Assembly (NCBI GenBank): GCA_947623225.1
Contig: CANQGO010000008.1
Coordinates: 1 to 63,491, forward strand
Direction of reading: 5' to 3'
DNA from: an uncultured Clostridia bacterium
Lineage (GTDB): Bacteria > Bacillota > Clostridia > Christensenellales > CAG-314
DNA: 63,491 bases
Shown: in pieces, positions 32,844 to 42,738 of the stretch
Numbering within the stretch: the stretch's first letter is position 1
Layout: every line of letters starts with the position of its first letter
The notes under the pieces: generated by a model
The model's input: the letters and a program-made list of their open reading frames with translations, nothing else
Databases searched by the model: none
Told to the model about the DNA's origin: nothing
Program-made: the position numbers and the translations under genes

Positions 32844-34127
32844 TTACAAAACGTATTTTTTTAGATTTCTGGATTCTGTACGGAAATTTTCCAATACATA
32901 TTCTCTGTCGATCACAACATGTTTAGACTCCCCGTCTTCACCTATATCGTAAGAAATATCCTCTACGATATGCTCCATGATACTCTGCAATCTACGTGCG
33001 CCGATATCTTCAAGCGTATTATTTTGGTCAAAGGCAACGTTTGCGATTTCGGCTATTCCATCATCTGTAAAACTCAATTCGATATTATCGACAGCCAACA
33101 ATTTCTTATATTGCTCGGTGATAGCGTTCTCCGGCTCGGTAAGGATTTTTATAAAATCATCCACTCCAAGACTGTCAAGTTCCACCAATACGGGGAATCT
33201 ACCCTGCAACTCAGGAATGAGATCGGATACTTTGCTGACATGGAACGCTCCGCTGGCTATAAACAGAATATAGTCCGTCTTTATATTGCCATACTTGGTG
33301 GAGACAGTACAGCCCTCGACAATAGGCAATATATCTCTCTGTACACCCTCACGCGAGACATCTGGACCGTTTTGAGAAGACTTTCCGGCAATTTTATCCA
33401 TTTCGTCGATAAATATCACGCCATCATTTTCGGCGCGCTTGAGTGCCTCACTTTCCACACTATCCAGATCGATCAGTTTTTCGCTTTCCTCTGCAGACAA
33501 TATTCTCAATGCTTCTTCGACAGAGACAGTACGTTTCTTCATCTTCTTGGGCATTATATCGCCGAATATGCTTCCCAGATTGATCTCACCTGCGCCCGGC
33601 TGTATTTCTACCGGCTTAGGCGTATCGGCAACAGCGATTTCGACCTGCATCTGATCGAGATTGTGTTTGGAGACCTCATCAATGACGGCGACTTTGGTAA
33701 TACCCTCGGGCAACTCTTTGGACTGTTTCATGAGCAGATCAGCCACTCTATCAACGGCACGTTCAAAAGCACGCGACTCCACCTCTTTGTAACGTTCATC
33801 CTTGACCAAGCGAATTGATACTTCTACCAAATCGCGTATCATGCTCTCAACGTCCCTGCCTACATAGCCCACTTCTGTGTATTTGGTCGCTTCGACCTTC
33901 AAAAACGGTGCTTTTACGAGCTTGGCAAGCCTACGGGCGATCTCTGTTTTTCCGACGCCTGTCGGACCTTTCATTATTATGTTTTTGGGCGTGATCTCTT
34001 CTCGATCGGCCAAAGGCAATTGGCTACGGCGATATCTGTTACGCAACGCAATTGCAACTGCCTTTTTGGCATTAAATTGTCCAACTATATACCTATCAAG
34101 TTCACTTACAATTTGTTTTGGCGTCAT
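32844..34127 (-). CDS. hslU: HslU ATPase of the HslUV protease
   Basis: AAA+ unfoldase (427 aa) that feeds HslV. Start ATG 34127 (MTPKQIVSELDRYIVG) with GGAGG 6 nt upstream, inside the hslV end. Walker A GPTGVGKT (54-61), the intermediate domain (about 110-230), Walker B VIFIDEMDKIAG and sensor region VNTDYILFIASGAFHVSKP-like (here DYILFIASGAFHVSKVSDL) follow. The C-terminus RNLKKYVL resembles the YIL tail that inserts into HslV. Slightly shorter than usual. Confidence 0.96.
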   Translation of the reverse strand: MTPKQIVSELDRYIVGQFNAKKAVAIALRNRYRRSQLPLADREEITPKNIIMKGPTGVGKTEIARRLAKLVKAPFLKVEATKYTEVGYVGRDVESMIRDLVEVSIRLVKDERYKEVESRAFERAVDRVADLLMKQSKELPEGITKVAVIDEVSKHNLDQMQVEIAVADTPKPVEIQPGAGEINLGSIFGDIMPKKMKKRTVSVEEALRILSAEESEKLIDLDSVESEALKRAENDGVIFIDEMDKIAGKSSQNGPDVSREGVQRDILPIVEGCTVSTKYGNIKTDYILFIASGAFHVSKVSDLIPELQGRFPVLVELDSLGVDDFIKILTEPENAITEQYKKLLAVDNIELSFTDDGIAEIANVAFDQNNTLEDIGARRLQSIMEHIVEDISYDIGEDGESKHVVIDREYVLENFRTESRNLKKYVL

Positions 34128-34128
34128 T

Positions 34129-34680
34129 TTAAGCCTCCTCAACGGTGATATGACCGTTAGTAAATACACATATCTCGCTTGCGATCTCCAAAGCCTTCGA
34201 GGCGATCTCCTTGGCGGACAACTTCGTATTGCGTATCAAAGCCTTAGCAGCAGCAAGCGCATAATTTCCGCCACTGCCTATAGCGCAAACGCCGTCATCA
34301 GGTTCTATGACATCACCGGAGCCCGAGAGCAAGAAAATATTTTCTTTATCTGCGACGATCATCATTGCTTCAAGTTTTCGCATGACATTGTCCCTGCGCC
34401 ACAGTTGCGCGACTTCAACTGCCGCACGAAGAAGATTCCCACTGAATTTCTGCAGCATTTCTTCGAATTTTTCCGACAAAGTAAATGCGTCCGCAACGGA
34501 ACCGGCAAAGCCGGTAACGATTTTACCGTCATATATACGACGCACTTTTACTGCATTGCCTTTCATTATGACATTCTGTCCTTGTGTGACTTGTCCATCA
34601 CCGGCAACGGCTATTTTACCATCACGTTTAACTGCACATATAGTTGTACCCTTTATCGAATCGGCAAAAACTTCTGACAT
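34129..34680 (-). CDS. hslV: HslV peptidase (ClpQ)
   Basis: Proteasome-like peptidase (183 aa). The mature N-terminal Thr should be Thr12 in [10 protein letters not shown], so an 11-residue propeptide would be removed. Other family motifs are [31 protein letters not shown] and [19 protein letters not shown]. It is cotranscribed with hslU, whose ATG lies one base after the hslV stop. Confidence 0.96.
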   Translation of the reverse strand: MSEVFADSIKGTTICAVKRDGKIAVAGDGQVTQGQNVIMKGNAVKVRRIYDGKIVTGFAGSVADAFTLSEKFEEMLQKFSGNLLRAAVEVAQLWRRDNVMRKLEAMMIVADKENIFLLSGSGDVIEPDDGVCAIGSGGNYALAAAKALIRNTKLSAKEIASKALEIASEICVFTNGHITVEEA

Positions 34681-34690
34681 ATATTTCTCC

Positions 34691-35992
34691 TTAAATATTC
34701 AATACTATTTGCTTCATTGTTTGTATCGCTCTGTCTGCATATACACGTTTTCTTTGCAACTTGTCACGGATCTTCTCTTCTAACGGCGCAAGAATGCCGA
34801 AACTGCTATTCATCGGCGAATATTCACCGAAATCGTAAGATACATGCTTGACAAGAGCACCGGTTATTGTTCTATCATCGAAGTTGATCGGCTGTACTCC
34901 GGAAAACAATCTATACGCCTGCAATGCCGCGACCAAACCGCTGACTGCAGATTCGAGATAACCTTCGACCCCCACCAATTGTCCCGCAAAAAACAACCGA
35001 GGATTGCTCTTAAGCTGAAAATAATTGTTCAGAAACTTCGGAGCGTTGATATACGTATTTCTATGCATGACTCCGTAACGCACAAATTCGGCATTAAGTA
35101 AAGCCGGGATCATAGTAAAGACGCGTTTCTGCTCTCCGAACTTCAAATTGGTTTGAAATCCGACAAGATTGTAACGGGTCCCTTCTTCATTCTCCTTACG
35201 CAATTGTAAAACCGCATACGGCTTCTCATCTTTACGTTCATCTTTCAGACCTATCGGTTTCAACGGCCCAAAACGCATAGTATCTATACCGCGTTTTGCC
35301 ATGACCTCTATCGGCATACACCCTTCAAAAACGTTGTATTCGAAATCTTGTAGTTCGACAGTCTCTGCGGCAACCAAGTTCTCATAAAACGCTTTATACT
35401 CTGTTTTATTCATCGGACAGTTGACATAGTCGGCATCGCCCTTTCCATATCTGCTTGCAACAAATGCACTGTCAAAATCAATACTGTCGGCTGTGACTAT
35501 TGGGGCGACCGCATCAAAGAAATACAGAAATTCATTTCCGAATAATTCTTCGAATGCAGGAATGATTGCATCATCAGTCAATGGACCGGTCGCTACTATG
35601 ACGAAGTCAAAGTTTTCCACGTCCAGACTTGTTTCCAACTTATCGATGCGATGAAAGTTTTCAAAGTCTTCCAATGTACGCGTTATAAGAGAAGAGAACT
35701 CATACCTATCCACAGCCAAAGCATTTCCGGCAGGCACGCGAGTTTGTTCGGCAATCCTTATCACAAGACTATCCAGCAAACGCATTTCCGCTTTCAGCAA
35801 TCCACTGGAGGTGTCAGGCGCGTCGCTCTTAAAAGAATTGGAACATACCACTTCACATAGCGTATCAAGGTGATGCGCAGGCGACTTCTTGATCGGTTTC
35901 ATTTCCACCAACGTAACGTCCACCCCGCGTTTTAACAATTGATAGCATGCCTCGCAACCCGCGAAACCTCCACCTATTACTTTAGCCTTCAC
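34691..35992 (-). CDS. trmFO: TrmFO, folate-dependent tRNA U54 methyltransferase
   Basis: Flavoprotein (433 aa) that makes m5U54 in the tRNA T-loop using methylenetetrahydrofolate. The FAD motif [19 protein letters not shown], then MRPxx-like [22 protein letters not shown] (here [14 protein letters not shown]) and the C-terminal [20 protein letters not shown] are diagnostic. It follows topA, overlapping 11 bases, as in many Firmicutes. FolD at the left edge supplies its folate pool. Confidence 0.97.
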   Translation of the reverse strand: MKAKVIGGGFAGCEACYQLLKRGVDVTLVEMKPIKKSPAHHLDTLCEVVCSNSFKSDAPDTSSGLLKAEMRLLDSLVIRIAEQTRVPAGNALAVDRYEFSSLITRTLEDFENFHRIDKLETSLDVENFDFVIVATGPLTDDAIIPAFEELFGNEFLYFFDAVAPIVTADSIDFDSAFVASRYGKGDADYVNCPMNKTEYKAFYENLVAAETVELQDFEYNVFEGCMPIEVMAKRGIDTMRFGPLKPIGLKDERKDEKPYAVLQLRKENEEGTRYNLVGFQTNLKFGEQKRVFTMIPALLNAEFVRYGVMHRNTYINAPKFLNNYFQLKSNPRLFFAGQLVGVEGYLESAVSGLVAALQAYRLFSGVQPINFDDRTITGALVKHVSYDFGEYSPMNSSFGILAPLEEKIRDKLQRKRVYADRAIQTMKQIVLNI

Positions 35993-38201
35993 TTACTTCA
36001 CCGCCGTCATAATCACAATTTTTGTTAGAGCAACGGATAAATTTTTTGTCGCGTAAAACTTTGTAAACCAAATGCGCTCCACACTTGGGACAAAGCTGAC
36101 CGGTAGGCACATCCCACGACATAAAATCGCAATTTGGATAGCCACTGCAACCGTAAAAAGTCTTTCCTCTCTTGGATACTCGTTTTACAACGTCTCTACC
36201 ACACTTGGGACACTTGGATACAGTTTCATTCAAAGGTTTGGTATTGCGGCAGGCAGGATAATTGCTACATGACAGATATTTGCCGTATCTGCCTTGCCGT
36301 TCCAGCATTTTGGCACCACATAGTTCGCAAACAATATCCGTTTCTTTGGGCGGAGTTTTCTCCTTTATACTTCTCATATTGGAACAAGCCGGATAATTGC
36401 TACAGGCAAGGTATTTGCCGTATTTGCCGGTACGTATAACCATCGGGGCACCGCATTTCTCGCATATTACGTCCGACAACTCATCTTGAACGGCAACTTT
36501 ATGCGAACGCATTGCGACGTCCACTTCCTTGAGCATGGGACGGTAAAAACTGTCCACCACTTTATACCAGGCTTCGCCGTTGTCCTCTATTGCGTCCAGC
36601 CTGTCCTCCATCTCTGCGGTAAATTGAACGTCTACGACTTCACTGAAATACTGTTGCAAATACTCCGTGACTTGTATACCGAGATTACTCGGGACGAGCA
36701 TCTTGCCGTCTTTGGTAACATAATCACGCTTATACAATGTCTGCATGATCGTAGCATACGTACTCGGACGCCCGATACCCTTTTCCTCCATAGCCTTGAT
36801 GATGCTCGCTTCCGTATAACGCGCAGGCGGTTTTGTGAACCGTTGATCAGGAGTTATTTGGATTTTATTAAGAACGTCGCCGGATTCAAGAGGCGGCAAT
36901 ATGGCGTTTTCATCGTCCTCCTGATCCTTCACTTTAGTTTCGCCATAGATGGCCAGATAGCCGTTGAAAACAGGCGTTTTCCCTGTTGCCGTAAGCCCGC
37001 AACGCCCGCAGCGCACATTCACTGATATACTGTTGAATTTGGCGGGTGTCGCTTGACTGGCAAGAAATCTTTCATATATGAGTTTGTAAAGCAGATATTG
37101 ATTACGTTGAACCTTATCCTTGATAGACTCGGGAGTCAAGTCAAGATTTATAGGGCGAATAGCCTCATGTGCATCTTGTGCCTGCTTCTTGGAAGCATAG
37201 AATATCGGTTTCTCCGGAACATATTCTGCGCCGTACTTCTTGGCAATAAATTCTCTGGCGGCACCGATTGCCTCTGTGGAAACGCGAACGGAATCCGTAC
37301 GGATATATGTAACAAGCGCTACATGCCCCATATCGGCAATATCAAAACCTTCATACAATTGCTGCGCTACAGACATGACGACACTGGATGACATGCGCAA
37401 CTTGTTTACAGCATCCTGCTGCATCGTGCTCGTAGTAAAAGGCGGTTGAGGTCGCGATTGCGTGACAGCCTTTTTTACAGAAGAAACAATATATTCGTTA
37501 TTCTGCAAAATTGCCAGTGCCGAATCGCACTCTTCTTTATTCTTTATCTTGATTTTTTTGCCGTCTATTTCAGTCAAAACCGCCTTGAATTGCGGCTTGC
37601 TCTTGGGCTTGTCCAGCTGTACAGCTACATGCCAATATTCTTCCGGCTTAAATTTCTTTATCTCCTTCTCGCGATCTACTATTATCCTGAGAGCGGCGGA
37701 TTGCACTCTACCTGCAGACAATTTGCCCGCTATCTTTTTGCACAACACCGGAGACAATGTGTAACCCACCAATCTGTCCAACACGCGTCTGGCCTGCTGA
37801 GCGTCCACCAGTCCTTTGTTTATATAGTCAGGATGGGCGATAGCATTATTGACTGCCTTTTTGGATATTTCGTTGAACATGATCCTGTTTTTTTCGGAAG
37901 GGTCCAAATCCAATGCACATTGTAAATGGTACGATATAGCTTCTCCTTCACGATCCGGGTCGGTAGCCAAAAAAACCTTTTCTGCCCGAGCCACTTCTTT
38001 TTTCAGACGTTCAATTGTTTCAACCTGTTCAGGTTTTCGTGCCTGAAGCGACGGTTCGTAATTATGTTCAAAATCTATACCCATTTCCTTATCCGGCAAA
38101 TCCCAGATATGACCGCGTGATGCATCCACGCGATAATCGGGACCGAGATATTTTCCAATGGTTTTTGCCTTTGCAGGTGATTCTACAATGACAAGTTTCA
38201 T
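35982..38201 (-). CDS. topA: DNA topoisomerase I
   Basis: Type IA topoisomerase (739 aa) that relaxes negative supercoils. Toprim domain starts VESPAKAKTIGKYLG and contains TDPDREGEAISYHL. The catalytic tyrosine is in VTYIRTDSVRVS (about residue 300). Core motif EKGIGRPSTYA is intact. The C-terminus has four Cys4 zinc ribbons, starting CEKCGAP, CELCGAK, CPKCGRD and CPKCGAH. Start overlaps dprA by four bases. Confidence 0.97.
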   Translation of the reverse strand: MKLVIVESPAKAKTIGKYLGPDYRVDASRGHIWDLPDKEMGIDFEHNYEPSLQARKPEQVETIERLKKEVARAEKVFLATDPDREGEAISYHLQCALDLDPSEKNRIMFNEISKKAVNNAIAHPDYINKGLVDAQQARRVLDRLVGYTLSPVLCKKIAGKLSAGRVQSAALRIIVDREKEIKKFKPEEYWHVAVQLDKPKSKPQFKAVLTEIDGKKIKIKNKEECDSALAILQNNEYIVSSVKKAVTQSRPQPPFTTSTMQQDAVNKLRMSSSVVMSVAQQLYEGFDIADMGHVALVTYIRTDSVRVSTEAIGAAREFIAKKYGAEYVPEKPIFYASKKQAQDAHEAIRPINLDLTPESIKDKVQRNQYLLYKLIYERFLASQATPAKFNSISVNVRCGRCGLTATGKTPVFNGYLAIYGETKVKDQEDDENAILPPLESGDVLNKIQITPDQRFTKPPARYTEASIIKAMEEKGIGRPSTYATIMQTLYKRDYVTKDGKMLVPSNLGIQVTEYLQQYFSEVVDVQFTAEMEDRLDAIEDNGEAWYKVVDSFYRPMLKEVDVAMRSHKVAVQDELSDVICEKCGAPMVIRTGKYGKYLACSNYPACSNMRSIKEKTPPKETDIVCELCGAKMLERQGRYGKYLSCSNYPACRNTKPLNETVSKCPKCGRDVVKRVSKRGKTFYGCSGYPNCDFMSWDVPTGQLCPKCGAHLVYKVLRDKKFIRCSNKNCDYDGGEVSEG

Positions 38202-39286
38202 TCAAGTCCTCCATAAAGTTTGTATACGTTGCCTGCCAACTTAGCAATTATACTCCTTAATTCCAAATTTGCCAACAAAAAATTCAATTCGGCAGGAGAA
38301 ACGCCGGTAGTTACGACAAGTTCATCAAAAGAAAGTGGTCCGAAAGCCAAAGCATTCACTATTACTTGCTCTTCTATACTGATTTGGTAAGTTTCTTTCG
38401 GTTTTTCTTCTCTGTCATAGCCGTAGTATTCCAATATGTCTTTCGGGGATAGAACGCATGAACCTTGCATGGTTCTTATCAACCGATTATTCCCTACAAA
38501 CCCGTAATCATATATCTCTCCCGGCACTACGAACAAGTCCTTACCTTGATCCAATGCCAAATCTACAGTGGAATTGGTGCCACTTTTATACGGAGCCTGG
38601 CATACAAGTACGCCTCTCGACAAACCGGAGACGACTCTGTTGCGATACGGGAACCTGTACGCGCTAGGATCAGAATACAGGCCATACTCAGAGATAAGAA
38701 GCCCGTTCTTAGCCACTATAGAGTCGGCTAATCCTTTATTCTCAGCCGGATATATGTTCAGCACGCCGCCTCCAAGAACAGCTATGGTATTACCGCCATG
38801 TTGCAACGTTGTCTCGTGCGCAATTGAATCTATTCCAAATGCCAAACCGCTGACAATTGTAAAGTACTCGGATAATACCGCCGTAAAATCTTTCGCTATA
38901 CGCCTACCGTAAGAAGACGTTTTGCGCGTACCTATTATGGAAAGACACTCCGTGTACAGAAGTCTGACATTACCCTTACAGAAAAATACGTAAGGAGGAT
39001 CGTCTATATTTCTCAATCGATCGGGAAAACTCGAAGAAAAGTAAGTAACAGCCACGACCTCGTTTCTTGTCATAGACTCGATTATTCTATCAGCCTCATT
39101 ATTTTTTAATCCCCGAAGAATGGGCAAATAACAACTTTCAAGTATTTTTTCGGCTTCTCTGTTTCGCGCCAAATTCGCTATCAGATCATCTACACCCTCA
39201 AACATTTTCAACGTCTGGAAAAATTGATATGACGTAGCGCATTTTTCGCCAAACAATATACAAATTTTCTCTTCAGTGCTATACAT
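38198..39286 (-). CDS. dprA: DNA-processing protein DprA
   Basis: DprA (362 aa) loads RecA on incoming single-stranded DNA in transformation; most bacteria carry it. The Rossmann-like core shows IGTRKTSSYGRRIAKDF, SGLAFGIDSIAHETTL and TIAVLGGGVLNIYPAEN, then RFPYRNRVVSGLS and APYKSGTNSTVDLALDQGK. A winged-helix DML1-type domain is at the C-terminus (about 295-355). It directly follows comM with no gap, before topA, a common Firmicutes order. Confidence 0.95.
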   Translation of the reverse strand: MYSTEEKICILFGEKCATSYQFFQTLKMFEGVDDLIANLARNREAEKILESCYLPILRGLKNNEADRIIESMTRNEVVAVTYFSSSFPDRLRNIDDPPYVFFCKGNVRLLYTECLSIIGTRKTSSYGRRIAKDFTAVLSEYFTIVSGLAFGIDSIAHETTLQHGGNTIAVLGGGVLNIYPAENKGLADSIVAKNGLLISEYGLYSDPSAYRFPYRNRVVSGLSRGVLVCQAPYKSGTNSTVDLALDQGKDLFVVPGEIYDYGFVGNNRLIRTMQGSCVLSPKDILEYYGYDREEKPKETYQISIEEQVIVNALAFGPLSFDELVVTTGVSPAELNFLLANLELRSIIAKLAGNVYKLYGGLE

Positions 39287-40813
39287 TTATACCCTATACT
39301 TCCTATCCAATTGTCGATATTGCAATGATTCTGCCAAATGTCTTTCGCCTATAGTCTCGGATCCGTCCAGATCCGCTATCGTACGGGCCACTTTCAATAC
39401 ACGAGTATATGCACGTGCTGTCAAGTTTAGTTTATGGAATGAATCCTCGAGCAACAGCGTGCTCGCTCTGTCCAATATGCAGAATTTCTTGATATCCGAA
39501 GAAGTCATCTGAGCATTGCATCGTCTGCCGTAAGCAGCGAGACGTGTACGCTGGATTTCGCGCGCCTTATTGACACGTTCTCGGATTACAGCGGATGACT
39601 CGGCAAAGCGATCCTCGTGCAAATCATCGTACGATACGCTTGCCACTTCTATATGGATATCAATTCTGTCAAGCAAAGGTCCCGATAATTTGTTCAGATA
39701 CCTGTGTATTTGCGACGCAGAACATTTGCATTCTGCAGTATGACTGCCGTAATTTCCACAAGGACATGGGTTCATACTGGCAATGAGCATAAAGTCCGCA
39801 GGATAAGTTACCGATACGGCATTTCGCGATACAGTAATTGTTCCGTCTTCCAATGGTTGACGCAATGTTTCCAGTGTCTGACGATTGTATTCCGGCAACT
39901 CATCCAAAAAAAGTACGCCGTTATGCGCCAGACTGATTTCGCCAGGCCTTGCCTTATTGCCGCCTCCCGTCATAGCAACCATAGTTGAAGAATGATGCGG
40001 AGTTCTGAACGGACGTTCATATATAAAACCTTCGAGTTGCCCCGTGACGCTATGTATCTTTGCCACTTCCAGTGCTTCTTCGAAAGTAAGATTGGGCATA
40101 ATTGATGGAACTGCCCTCGCCAACATAGTCTTACCAGCTCCGGGTGGACCTATCATTATTATATTATGTCCACCTGCCACAGCAATTTCTATTGCACGCT
40201 TAGCGGCAAATTGTCCCTTGATATGTTTGAAGTCGTGATCATCGGAGTGTTTGAACTCTACGTCACTTTCCCAGTTGCGGATTTGCACCGGAGATATCTC
40301 GATGTGCCCCGTCAAAAAATCTACCGTCTGACGCAGCGTTTGCACAGGATAAATAGTTGCACCTTCGATAAACGCCACTTCGTCGGCATTCCCTTCCGGA
40401 ATGACAAACGTTTTTTCCCCATTCTGAACAGCAGTAATGAGCATGGGCAACAAGCCGTTAACTTTGCGAACCTCGCCATTCAGTGAAAGTTCTCCGAGTA
40501 TGACCGGTTTTTTTATATCCACATCCGATATTTGCTGGCTTGCAATAAGCATTCCGATAGCAATGGGCAAGTCATACAGACTGCCTTCTTTTCTTATATT
40601 TGCAGGTGCAAGATTGACTACAGTGGCAGCAACGGGATAAAAGAATCCGCTGTTTTTCATTGCAGAACGCACGCGCTCTTTGGATTCCTTGACTGCAGTA
40701 TCTCCAAGTCCTACTATATCATAAGACGGAAGACCTGTATGCATATCTATTTCTGCCTGTACAGGGAAACCGTCCAATCCGTTCAGACCATAGCTCTTAA
40801 TCAAAGCAAGCAT
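39287..40813 (-). CDS. comM: YifB/ComM-type Mg-chelatase-like AAA+ ATPase
   Basis: AAA+ protein (508 aa) related to ComM, a hexameric helicase aiding branch migration during transformation. Start ATG 40813 (MLALIKSYGLNGLDG) has GGAG 6 nt upstream; ATG 40825 and the frame further up lack one. An N-terminal Lon-like S5 domain (about 1-170) precedes Walker A GPPGAGKTMLARA, Walker B VLFLDELPEYNR, and ASMNPCPCGNYG. It is paired with dprA. No other competence genes are in view. Confidence 0.93.
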   Translation of the reverse strand: MLALIKSYGLNGLDGFPVQAEIDMHTGLPSYDIVGLGDTAVKESKERVRSAMKNSGFFYPVAATVVNLAPANIRKEGSLYDLPIAIGMLIASQQISDVDIKKPVILGELSLNGEVRKVNGLLPMLITAVQNGEKTFVIPEGNADEVAFIEGATIYPVQTLRQTVDFLTGHIEISPVQIRNWESDVEFKHSDDHDFKHIKGQFAAKRAIEIAVAGGHNIIMIGPPGAGKTMLARAVPSIMPNLTFEEALEVAKIHSVTGQLEGFIYERPFRTPHHSSTMVAMTGGGNKARPGEISLAHNGVLFLDELPEYNRQTLETLRQPLEDGTITVSRNAVSVTYPADFMLIASMNPCPCGNYGSHTAECKCSASQIHRYLNKLSGPLLDRIDIHIEVASVSYDDLHEDRFAESSAVIRERVNKAREIQRTRLAAYGRRCNAQMTSSDIKKFCILDRASTLLLEDSFHKLNLTARAYTRVLKVARTIADLDGSETIGERHLAESLQYRQLDRKYRV

Positions 40814-41063
40814 GGCATTCTCCATTGTAAAAATTCTAAATATAAGTATACATTTCAAAAGCAAAATAGTAAAGAGAAATATGTAAAATATATAAATATT
40901 TCTTTACACTTTAAAAAATGTCGGCAATAAGACGATTTTCCGTCATCTATTCACAATACAAAAGATCGAATTTTTCCTCACAAGAAACAAGATCCGATTG
41001 TACCGACTTTACCGAATCCGAAGTATGGTTTTGCAAGTTGCACTGAAAATTACAATAAAGTGC
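40814..41063. other. Gap between comM and rplS
   Basis: About 250 bases before the comM start with no ORF. I looked for a minus-strand promoter for comM-dprA and found no -35/-10 pair at acceptable spacing. AT-rich, nothing else seen. Confidence 0.5.
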
Positions 41064-41089
41064 TAAAAAAAACGACCCTTACGGGTCGT
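41064..41089 (-). terminator. Intrinsic terminator after rplS
   Basis: A 7-bp perfect stem (ACGACCC/GGGTCGT, 41072-41078 and 41083-41089, 4-nt loop) followed by U8 on the minus strand. Confidence 0.9.
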
Positions 41090-41099
41090 ATGAATTGAA

Positions 41100-41438
41100 T
41101 TATTTAGAAGATTTAACTTTTGCAGCCTTGCCTGTACGCTCACGCAGGTAATACAATTTAGCACGCCTGACTTCGCCCTTACGCACAACAACAATGCTTT
41201 CGATTTTAGGGCTGTGAACAGGGAAAGTTCTTTCCACACCGATACCGCTTGAGATGCGTCTAACAGTGAAAGTTTCACGAAGACCACCGTGTTTACGAGC
41301 AATAACAATTCCTTCGTATGCCTGGATTCTTTCCTTGTTGCCTTCGATGACCTTAAAGTTTACGCGGACAGTATCGCCGACGTTGAATGAAGGCACTTCT
41401 CTCAATGATTCAGATTCGATTTGTTTGATGATGTCCAT
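41100..41438 (-). CDS. rplS: 50S ribosomal protein L19
   Basis: L19 (112 aa) sits at the 30S-50S interface. It shows [29 protein letters not shown], shown in part as [13 protein letters not shown], then [19 protein letters not shown] and [20 protein letters not shown] lies 9 nt before ATG 41438. In most Firmicutes it follows trmD directly; here trmD is 2.1 kb away, with rbgA, rnhB and yraN between, and rplS has its own promoter and leader. Confidence 0.97.
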   Translation of the reverse strand: MDIIKQIESESLREVPSFNVGDTVRVNFKVIEGNKERIQAYEGIVIARKHGGLRETFTVRRISSGIGVERTFPVHSPKIESIVVVRKGEVRRAKLYYLRERTGKAAKVKSSK

Positions 41439-41470
41439 TTGACTTTTCCTCCAAAAATATTGTTAACTAA

Positions 41471-41503
41471 GCGTTCATACACTTGATCAAGCCAGAGGAA
41501 CGC
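41471..41503 (-). promoter_or_regulatory. Hairpin in the rplS leader (possible L19 leader)
   Basis: GCGTTC (41471-41476) pairs with GAACGC (41498-41503); the loop holds the palindrome CTTGATCAAG. It lies in the roughly 70-nt leader of rplS. Autoregulatory L19 leaders are known in low-GC Gram-positives, but I cannot confirm that this one belongs to that family. Confidence 0.45.
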
Positions 41504-41517
41504 CCGAAGTCTATTAT

Positions 41518-41546
41518 ATATTACCACAATGATACGATTTTGACAA
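41518..41546 (-). promoter_or_regulatory. Sigma-A promoter of rplS
   Basis: TTGTCA (41541-41546), 17-bp spacer, TAATAT (41518-41523). The rest of the 315-base gap (41547-41753) shows no gene. Confidence 0.8.
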
Positions 41547-41675
41547 CTATTTTACAGCAGTTCGACAGAGCAAAATTTACGAATTCATACACCAATAGTT
41601 TTCTATGCAAGCTGCTCTTTTTTTGAAATTTGCACCACATGCTTAACATCCGTAACGATATATATCACAAAAACA

Positions 41676-41694
41676 TGTTTTTTCGCAAAAAACA
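41676..41694 (-). terminator. Possible terminator after yraN
   Basis: TGTTTTTT and AAAAAACA arms around a 3-nt loop, followed by TGTTTTTG. The stem is nearly all A-T, so it is weak. Confidence 0.4.
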
Positions 41695-41753
41695 AATATA
41701 TGTCTGGCATAGTACTATACGAATAGAGACGTTATAGAAGTGGTCCAATAAAA

Positions 41754-42098
41754 TCAAGGACGGAAAGCATCAATCAAATGAATGACGTCTTCCCCTATTA
41801 CTTCTATAACATCAAAGCGAACATTGGCTCCGTAGTGTTTTTTTTGATAAAGCCACGACTTGGCACATTTAATGATCGTCAGCTGTTTGCTTCTGTTCAC
41901 GGACTCACGTGGCCATCCAAATTTAGTGTCCGATCGCATCTTCACTTCTATAAAAACATAAGTACGTCCATCAAGAGCCACCAAGTCTATTTCTCCGAAG
42001 TAACACTGGTAGTTACGATCGACAATTTTATATTTATGCTCAACCAAATATCCAACCGCCAGATCCTCTCCGCGACGGCCAATTGCTCGTGTGTTCAT
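41754..42098 (-). CDS. YraN family (UPF0102) nuclease-like protein
   Basis: A 114-aa protein of the YraN family, a restriction-endonuclease-like fold of uncertain function. Motifs: GRRGEDLAVGYLVEHKYKIVDRNY, shown by GRRGEDLAVGYL, then YFGEIDLVALDGRTYVFIEVK, with the D-x(n)-E-x-K catalytic pattern (Asp in GEIDLVA, EVK). It is commonly next to rnhB and comM/dprA, as here. It ends the ylxM-ffh-rpsP operon. Confidence 0.88.
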   Translation of the reverse strand: MNTRAIGRRGEDLAVGYLVEHKYKIVDRNYQCYFGEIDLVALDGRTYVFIEVKMRSDTKFGWPRESVNRSKQLTIIKCAKSWLYQKKHYGANVRFDVIEVIGEDVIHLIDAFRP

Positions 42099-42100
42099 TG

Positions 42101-42697
42101 TTACACAAAATTTCCTATAAAAGTTTTTCTATGAATGGCGCACGGACCATATTGCTTCAGCAACATTATGTGTTCTTTGGTCCCGTAACCTTTGTGTTTG
42201 GCAAAATTATATTGCGGAAATTCCTTGTCATAATCCAGCATGATTCTGTCTCTGGTTACTTTCGCCACGATACTTGCCGCAGCGATGCTATAGCTCAAAG
42301 CATCGCCATGCACAATGGAATATGTCGGGACATCAACAGCTAGTTTAACTGCATCTATCAACACCGCATCGACTTTCTTAAATGTCCTGACACATTGCAC
42401 CATTCCCTGCTTTGTTGCGTTTAATATATTTATTTTGTCTATTGTCCGATTGTCGATTATAGCTACGGTCACGTCGATGGCCTTTTCCATTATTTTATCA
42501 AAAAGGGTATCTCGCTTTTTGGGGGAAAGTTTTTTGCTGTCGTCCACGCCCTCGATCAGCTCGTCCAGTGGCATCACGACTCCCGCCACAACTACAGGAC
42601 CTGCCAAAGGCCCTCTGCCGGCCTCATCGATTCCGCCTATAAGTCCATACCCATTGGATATCAACTCTTTTTCATACTGCAACATAAAATCTTTCAT
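42101..42697 (-). CDS. rnhB: Ribonuclease HII
   Basis: RNase HII (198 aa) removes ribonucleotides from DNA-RNA hybrids and initiates ribonucleotide excision repair. Catalytic motif GGIDEAGRGPLAGPV (Asp-Glu), then DDSKKLSPKKR, and the later Asp residues in VLIDAV and the motif SYSIAAASIVAKVTRDR. Start ATG 42697 has GGGGA upstream; an in-frame TTG at 42742 overlaps rbgA and lacks a ribosome-binding site. The C-terminus HKGYGTKEH is conserved. Confidence 0.95.
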   Translation of the reverse strand: MKDFMLQYEKELISNGYGLIGGIDEAGRGPLAGPVVVAGVVMPLDELIEGVDDSKKLSPKKRDTLFDKIMEKAIDVTVAIIDNRTIDKINILNATKQGMVQCVRTFKKVDAVLIDAVKLAVDVPTYSIVHGDALSYSIAAASIVAKVTRDRIMLDYDKEFPQYNFAKHKGYGTKEHIMLLKQYGPCAIHRKTFIGNFV

Positions 42698-42738
42698 ACA
42701 AAGTCCCCAAACCGACCCGCAATATAATCTCTTGATTA

